Under the pieces are notes generated by a model that was not told the DNA's origin, did no database searches, and was given only the letters and a program-made list of their open reading frames with translations. Positions 46,010 to 50,237 of a stretch of 50,237 bases of DNA are shown piece after piece; positions within the stretch are counted from its first letter, which is position 1; each line of letters begins with the position of its first letter. A program made the position numbers and the translations under genes. This DNA is from Pseudidiomarina aestuarii. Lineage in GTDB: Bacteria; Pseudomonadota; Gammaproteobacteria; Enterobacterales; Alteromonadaceae. Location: positions 1 to 50,237 of the forward strand of contig NZ_PIPR01000006.1 in the NCBI RefSeq assembly GCF_003987355.1, written 5' to 3'.

Positions 46010-46123
46010 ATGAAAGTTCGTGCTTCCGTGAAGAAAATCTGCCGTAACTGTAAAGTGATCAAGCGCAACGGTGTTGTGCGCGTCATTTGCAGTGATCCAA
46101 AGCATAAGCAACGGCAAGGTTAA
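46010..46123 (+). CDS. rpmJ: 50S ribosomal protein L36 (zinc-binding form)
   Basis: A 37-residue protein, [20 protein letters not shown] at its start. Cys11, Cys14, Cys27 and His32 form the zinc ribbon, so this is the zinc-containing paralog rather than the zinc-free one expressed in zinc limitation. The ATG at 46010 follows ACGGAGTG. It closes the spc operon, 25 bases after secY. Confidence 0.97.
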   Translation: MKVRASVKKICRNCKVIKRNGVVRVICSDPKHKQRQG

Positions 46124-46137
46124 TTCGAAGAAGAAGA

Positions 46138-46166
46138 CCGCGGCCAAGAGTTAGTTTTGGCTGCGG
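46138..46166 (+). terminator. Hairpin between rpmJ and the alpha operon leader
   Basis: CCGCGGCCAA (46138-46147) pairs with TTGGCTGCGG (46157-46166) over ten base pairs, including one G-U. No T run follows, so this is either a weak or Rho-assisted terminator of spc or an RNA-processing/stability element between the two operons. Confidence 0.45.
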
Positions 46167-46187
46167 CTCTTGATATGTTTGCAATCT

Positions 46188-46256
46188 GGCGACCGGTTGA
46201 GTATCCTAACGGGCTTTTCAACTGGTCACCCATTAATTATAGGAGACGTGTTAGTG
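46188..46256 (+). promoter_or_regulatory. Alpha operon leader, S4-binding pseudoknot (Alpha_RBS type)
   Basis: The bases TTGAGTATCCTAACGGGC followed by TTTTCA and, further on, TAGGAG before a GTG start closely follow the E. coli rpsM leader, which folds into a pseudoknot bound by S4. Here GACCGGTTGA (46191-46200) pairs with TCAACTGGTC (46218-46227), with one G-U. S4 made from rpsD in this operon would repress translation of rpsM and the genes after it. Confidence 0.8.
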
Positions 46257-46610
46257 GCCCGTATCGCTGGCATTAACGTTCCTGACAACAAGCATGCAGT
46301 CATTGCCTTGACTGCGATCTACGGAATCGGCCGTACTCGCTCTAAGCACATCTTAGAAGCAGTCGGTATCGCCGAGGACACAAAGATCGGCTCATTGTCA
46401 GAAGAAAAACTGGACTTGCTTCGTGAAGCAGTAGGTAAATTTGCTGTTGAAGGTGATCTTCGTCGCGAAGTTTCAATGAATATCAAACGTCTGATGGATC
46501 TCGGTTGTTTCCGTGGTCTCCGTCATCGTCGTGGCTTGCCTCTACGTGGACAGCGCACTAAAACCAATGCGCGCACCCGTAAAGGTCCGCGTAAACCAAT
46601 CAAGAAGTAG
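46254..46610 (+). CDS. rpsM: 30S ribosomal protein S13
   Basis: A 118-residue head protein of the small subunit that contacts tRNA and L5. It begins [26 protein letters not shown], read with formyl-Met from GTG at 46254 as in E. coli, and ends [31 protein letters not shown]. The frame is open to 46170, but those codons overlap the S4 leader. AGGAGACG lies upstream. First gene of the alpha operon. Confidence 0.98.
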   Translation: MARIAGINVPDNKHAVIALTAIYGIGRTRSKHILEAVGIAEDTKIGSLSEEKLDLLREAVGKFAVEGDLRREVSMNIKRLMDLGCFRGLRHRRGLPLRGQRTKTNARTRKGPRKPIKK

Positions 46611-46621
46611 GGAGTTGAGAA

Positions 46622-47011
46622 ATGGCTAAGCAACCAACTCGTACTCGTAAGCGCGTTAAAAAGCAAGTCGCTGACGGCATGGCTCATATCCATGCATCTT
46701 TTAATAACACCATTGTGACTATCACCGATCGTCAGGGTAATGCCCTGTCATGGGCGACAGCAGGTGGGTCTGGTTTCCGTGGTTCACGTAAATCAACCCC
46801 GTTCGCAGCACAGGTTGCAGCTGAGCGCGCTGGTGAAATGGCAAAGGAATACGGTTTGAAAAACCTAGAAGTGTTCGTCAAGGGCCCAGGTCCTGGTCGC
46901 GAGTCATCGATTCGTGCACTGAACGCGGTAGGTTATCGCATCACGAATATTACCGATGTGACACCGATTCCTCACAACGGATGTCGTCCGCCTAAGAAAC
47001 GTCGCGTTTAA
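46622..47011 (+). CDS. rpsK: 30S ribosomal protein S11
   Basis: A 129-residue platform protein of the small subunit near the mRNA exit and E site. Conserved segments are [49 protein letters not shown] and the end [16 protein letters not shown]. Standard length and order, with a GGAGTTGAG ribosome site. Confidence 0.98.
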   Translation: MAKQPTRTRKRVKKQVADGMAHIHASFNNTIVTITDRQGNALSWATAGGSGFRGSRKSTPFAAQVAAERAGEMAKEYGLKNLEVFVKGPGPGRESSIRALNAVGYRITNITDVTPIPHNGCRPPKKRRV

Positions 47012-47041
47012 TAGGCGCCATACGATAGTTGGAGAAAGATC

Positions 47042-47662
47042 ATGGCAAGATATTTGGGTCCTAAACTCAAACTGAGTCGTCGCGAAGGAACAGATTTGTT
47101 CCTGAAAAGCGGCGTCCGCGCAATCGATACGAAATGTAAACTCGAAAGCGCACCTGGTCAGCATGGCGCCCGTCGTGGCCGTCTGTCTGATTACGGTTTA
47201 CAGTTACGTGAAAAGCAAAAAGTTCGTCGTATGTACGGCATCTTAGAGCGTCAATTCCGTAACTATTATAAAGAAGCTGCTCGTATAAAAGGCAACACCG
47301 GTGAAAACCTGTTGCAACTGCTTGAGTCGCGCTTGGACAACGTGGTGTACCGTATGGGCTTCGCGTCTACTCGTGCGGAAGCGCGTCAGCTGGTGAGCCA
47401 TAAAGGTGTTGTTGTTAACGGTACTGTTGTTAACATCCCATCGTTCAAGGTTCGTCCAGAAGATGTCGTGTCTGTTCGCGAAAAAGCGAAAAAGCAAGCA
47501 CGTATCGCAGCTGCATTGGAACTCGCAGACCAGCGTGAAAAACCAGTGTGGTTGGAAGTAGACAACAGCAAATTGGAAGGTCAGTTTAAACGTCTTCCAG
47601 AGCGTTCAGATTTGTCTGCGGAAATTAACGAACAGTTGATCGTAGAGCTTTACTCTAAGTAA
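47042..47662 (+). CDS. rpsD: 30S ribosomal protein S4
   Basis: A 206-residue primary 16S rRNA binder and, in E. coli, repressor of the alpha operon. It begins [29 protein letters not shown] and contains the S4 domain ([34 protein letters not shown]). It has the zinc-free form: the N-terminal cysteine set of some S4 proteins is missing. It ends [12 protein letters not shown]. Confidence 0.98.
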   Translation: MARYLGPKLKLSRREGTDLFLKSGVRAIDTKCKLESAPGQHGARRGRLSDYGLQLREKQKVRRMYGILERQFRNYYKEAARIKGNTGENLLQLLESRLDNVVYRMGFASTRAEARQLVSHKGVVVNGTVVNIPSFKVRPEDVVSVREKAKKQARIAAALELADQREKPVWLEVDNSKLEGQFKRLPERSDLSAEINEQLIVELYSK

Positions 47663-47686
47663 AGCTTAAGCATAAGAGAGGACACA

Positions 47687-48676
47687 ATGCAGGGTTCTGT
47701 TACCGAATTCCTAAAACCGAGGTTAGTCGACATTGAACAAATCAGCCCGACTCACGCAAAGGTGACGTTGGAGCCTCTTGAGCGTGGCTTTGGTCACACG
47801 CTGGGCAATGCGTTACGTCGCATTTTGCTATCGTCGATGCCAGGTTGCGCAGTGACGGAAGTCGAAATTACTGGCGTGCAGCATGAGTACAGCAGTAAAG
47901 AGGGTGTTCAGGAAGATATCATCGAAATTCTGTTAAACCTGAAAGGGTTAGCAGTGCGCATGGAAGGCAAAGATGCATCTGTTCTGACCTTGAAGAAATC
48001 TGGAGCGGGCCCTGTCTTGGCTGGCGACATCACTCATGACGGTGATGTTGAAATCGTTAACCCTGATCACATGATCTGTACCTTAACAGGTGACACGGAA
48101 ATCGAAATGTCGATTCGTGTAGAACGTGGTCGCGGTTACGTACCAGCCTCGGCGCGTCAGTCCGCTGACGATGAAGAGCGTCCAATCGGTCGGTTATTGG
48201 TCGATGCTTCTTTCAGCCCAGTTGAGCGTATCGCTTACAGCGTAGATTCTGCGCGTGTTGAGCAACGTACTGACTTGGATAAGCTGATTATCGACATGGA
48301 AACGAATGGCACTTTAGATCCTGAAGAAGCTATTCGCCGCGCAGCAACCATTTTAGCTGAACAGCTAGAAGCGTTTGTTGAGTTACGCGACATGAGCGAG
48401 CCAGAAGCAAAAGAAGAGAAGCCGGAGTTTGATCCGATCCTTCTTCGTCCGGTAGACGATTTGGAATTAACTGTGCGTTCTGCAAACTGTTTGAAAGCAG
48501 AAGCTATTCAGTACATTGGTGACTTAGTGCAGCGTACCGAAGTTGAGTTGTTGAAGACTCCTAACTTGGGTAAAAAATCGCTCACCGAAATCAAGGACGT
48601 TTTGGCGTCTCGTGGCTTGTCATTAGGCATGCGTCTCGAGAACTGGCCACCGTCAAGCTTGGTTGATCGGGACTAA
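47687..48676 (+). CDS. rpoA: RNA polymerase alpha subunit
   Basis: A 329-residue subunit, the same length as in E. coli. The N-terminal domain (to about 235) starts polymerase assembly: [22 protein letters not shown] is the dimer region. After an acidic linker ([13 protein letters not shown]) comes the C-terminal domain, which binds UP elements and activators, with [43 protein letters not shown] containing the DNA-contacting Arg, Asn and Lys positions. Confidence 0.99.
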   Translation: MQGSVTEFLKPRLVDIEQISPTHAKVTLEPLERGFGHTLGNALRRILLSSMPGCAVTEVEITGVQHEYSSKEGVQEDIIEILLNLKGLAVRMEGKDASVLTLKKSGAGPVLAGDITHDGDVEIVNPDHMICTLTGDTEIEMSIRVERGRGYVPASARQSADDEERPIGRLLVDASFSPVERIAYSVDSARVEQRTDLDKLIIDMETNGTLDPEEAIRRAATILAEQLEAFVELRDMSEPEAKEEKPEFDPILLRPVDDLELTVRSANCLKAEAIQYIGDLVQRTEVELLKTPNLGKKSLTEIKDVLASRGLSLGMRLENWPPSSLVDRD

Positions 48677-48714
48677 GTTATCTTTTACAGAGAATTACTG
48701 AGAAGGGTATAGGT

Positions 48715-49116
48715 ATGCGCCATCGTAAGAGTGGTCGTCAACTCAACCGTAACAGCAGTCACCGTAAAGCGATGTTCAGCAACATGGCTAGCTCGTTGGT
48801 TCGTCACGAAGTGATCAAAACCACATTGCCAAAAGCAAAAGAGCTGCGTCGTGTCATCGAGCCGCTCATCACTTTAGCGAAGCAAGATAGCGTAGCAAAT
48901 CGTCGTTTGGCGTTTGCTCGTACACGTGACCAAGAAGTGGTTGGTAAATTGTTCAGCACCCTAGGTCCACGTTATCAAGAACGTGCCGGTGGTTACACTC
49001 GTATTTTGAAGTGTGGCTTCCGTGCAGGTGATAACGCACCTATGGCATACGTTGAATTAGTTGACCGTCCAGAAGTAGAAGCTACTGAAGCTGAAGAAGT
49101 AACAGTAGAAGAATAA
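48715..49116 (+). CDS. rplQ: 50S ribosomal protein L17
   Basis: A 133-residue large-subunit protein near the exit tunnel. It begins [56 protein letters not shown] and carries an acidic tail ([13 protein letters not shown]) common in marine relatives. It is the last gene of the alpha operon, followed by a terminator. Confidence 0.98.
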   Translation: MRHRKSGRQLNRNSSHRKAMFSNMASSLVRHEVIKTTLPKAKELRRVIEPLITLAKQDSVANRRLAFARTRDQEVVGKLFSTLGPRYQERAGGYTRILKCGFRAGDNAPMAYVELVDRPEVEATEAEEVTVEE

Positions 49117-49135
49117 GTTCTCGCTCGCGAGAATG

Positions 49136-49166
49136 AAAAAGGCCGGCTATTAGCCGGCCTTTTTTT
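49136..49166. terminator. Bidirectional terminator after rplQ
   Basis: GGCCGGCT-ATT-AGCCGGCC (49141-49159) is a perfect eight-base-pair stem, flanked by five A residues on the left and seven T residues on the right. It ends the alpha operon and can also stop transcripts of the convergent repeat-protein gene. Confidence 0.95.
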
Positions 49167-49185
49167 ATGCTTGTTGAGTTATTAG

Positions 49186-49998
49186 TTAATTAGTCGCTGG
49201 GTCTACCGAATTGAGTTCGCTCAATTGAATGCCATAGTTGTCAGCAATAATTTGCAATTGGTCGTTACCTACGCCTGCCCGACGCGCACCACGCAGAACT
49301 TGCATTGCACGCTCACGTTGCTGAATTTGCTCAGCGGAAGGTGCCGTATCAGCCGCGTTAGTGGTGTCGGCTAAACCTATTAAGTCCATTAATGATGTTG
49401 CCAAGTAGTTACCGAACGCAGGGACTGCTTCCAATGTAGCTGTAACGATAGACTCTAACTTACCAGGCTGTTGATTGCTCGCCGAGCGCATGATGCTGTC
49501 TGCCATCTGAGGCTCTATTTGTACGGCAACCCGTACGATATTTTCCAGTTGCTCCGGATGACTCTTGCCGGCGGTCGATACGATATCATCGGCATAACTT
49601 GGCTCGGCTTCCACAGCTATTTTCACGATCTCGGCTGGATCAGCCATGTCCATATTCAGAGCCATTGTCATAATGTCACGGGTAAAGCCTGGTTCTGCGT
49701 GAATGGCGGCTCGGATAATATGTCGATAGAGATGAGGTTCGCGCTCAAATGCGGCGTAAAGAATGGGTTCAACATGTTGTGGGTAATTACTAAGGAGAAC
49801 TCTAACACTGCGCGTCGATGAAAAATTTCGTTTAGCGTAATAACCGAGCATCCGATCATAGGTCTTCGCTAACCTTATAATCTCAGGGCTCGGTTGATAG
49901 AGCTCAGGATCTGTCGGTTCTATTAGCGTTTGCTGTGCAGCCAGACTAACGGGGCTGATCAACAAGCTAAGAATGATAGCTCGGGATAGTAACTTCAT
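49186..49998 (-). CDS. Exported protein of unknown function with nine 15-residue helical repeats
   Basis: A 270-residue protein I do not recognise. A signal peptide (about 1-21, ending VSLAAQ) is followed by a short helical region. Residues 64-198 are nine head-to-tail units of exactly 15 residues with the pattern I-[VILM]-x-x-A-x-x-x-x-P-x-x-x-x-x, for example IIRAAIHAEPGFTRD and IVKIAVEAEPSYADD. This suggests a helical solenoid, perhaps one helix per unit. The C-terminal part is Thr/Ala-rich, then helical (QIQQRERAMQVLRGARRAG). AAGGTAGG precedes the ATG. It is transcribed alone, convergent to rplQ; location is probably periplasmic. Confidence 0.8.
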   Translation of the reverse strand: MKLLSRAIILSLLISPVSLAAQQTLIEPTDPELYQPSPEIIRLAKTYDRMLGYYAKRNFSSTRSVRVLLSNYPQHVEPILYAAFEREPHLYRHIIRAAIHAEPGFTRDIMTMALNMDMADPAEIVKIAVEAEPSYADDIVSTAGKSHPEQLENIVRVAVQIEPQMADSIMRSASNQQPGKLESIVTATLEAVPAFGNYLATSLMDLIGLADTTNAADTAPSAEQIQQRERAMQVLRGARRAGVGNDQLQIIADNYGIQLSELNSVDPATN

Positions 49999-50140
49999 CG
50001 GCCTACCTTTTTTGTGTCTTTATTTTCGTTCTAAGTGACTAAGAAATGTACATTAACAACGTTTATAGACAATGGGTAGATAAAGATCGTTCAATCTGAA
50101 CAAAAAATAGGCAAACGATCGCTTTCGGCGCAAAAAGATC

Positions 50141-50168
50141 TTGCGCTGAAAGTGAGAGGCTCTATAAT
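50141..50168 (+). promoter_or_regulatory. Strong stable-RNA-type promoter at the right edge
   Basis: TTGCGC (50141-50146) and a consensus TATAAT (50163-50168) are separated by 16 bases, followed by a GC-rich discriminator (TCGCGGCCG) and preceded by A-rich DNA that could act as an UP element. This spacing and discriminator are typical of rRNA and tRNA promoters. About 69 bases follow without an open reading frame start. The transcribed gene lies outside the window. Confidence 0.65.
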
Positions 50169-50237
50169 TCGCGGCCGTTGTGGTTGAGACCTGATTTCAA
50201 CTACAGCGGTCGCAAGGTTCACGACGAGAAAAAGTTA

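Noticed and set aside
1-50237. CRISPR arrays, insertion sequences, prophage or integrase genes
   Set aside because: I found no spaced direct repeats of CRISPR size, no transposase or integrase motifs, and no terminal inverted repeats of IS type.

Overview
The window looks like chromosomal DNA of a marine or halophilic gammaproteobacterium of the Alteromonadales, most likely Idiomarinaceae (Idiomarina/Pseudidiomarina-like). This is inferred from the E. coli-like gene order of the core blocks, a complete Mrp Na+/H+ antiporter, moderate base composition and the look of the proteins. No database search was possible. All gene names rest on recognition of motifs and neighbours.

Layout. 1-298: the 3' end of a 5S rRNA gene with its terminator, then a short repeat-rich spacer. 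299-5556 (minus): tamB and tamA, the outer-membrane translocation module. 5722-6654 (plus): tRNA-Trp, holD, rimI. 6665-7209 (minus): an ArsR-type repressor with the cysteine pair of persulfide sensors, and a small YgaP-type membrane protein. 7374-11159 (plus): cdd-deoC-deoA-deoB nucleoside salvage operon. 11206-13674 (minus): a secreted subtilase with an SLH-like C-terminus. 13845-18828: prfC, tatD-like, ytjB (minus), serB, radA, a block that with holD-rimI and deo mirrors the 99-minute region of E. coli. 18828-21337: a BtuFCD/FecBCD-type ABC importer translationally coupled to radA. 21334-25235: S41 protease lipoprotein, nagZ, queC and queE.

25312-34388 (plus) is the main accessory region: a compact, translationally coupled Tad/Flp-type pilus locus (pilin, TadG-like gene, pseudopilins, CpaB, secretin, CpaF, TadB, TadC, DUF192 protein, TPR lipoprotein, terminal pilin-like gene). 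It lacks recognisable TadZ and TadV. Its TadG-like gene is cut by an in-frame amber codon. Several of its small genes match no family I recognise.

34402-40209 (minus) is a seven-subunit Mrp antiporter operon in six genes, with subunits A and B fused. 40607-49116 (plus) holds the spc and alpha ribosomal protein operons, rplN through secY-rpmJ and rpsM-rpsK-rpsD-rpoA-rplQ, with an E. coli-like spc promoter/leader and an S4-type alpha leader. The S10 operon normally upstream of rplN is absent here; the Mrp operon takes its place. 49186-49998 (minus) encodes an unknown exported protein made of nine 15-residue helical repeats. The window ends with a strong promoter of rRNA/tRNA type pointing off the edge, so the segment may lie between two rrn operons.

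The best candidates for something not well described are the reduced Tad locus with its unassigned subunits, and the 15-residue repeat protein.
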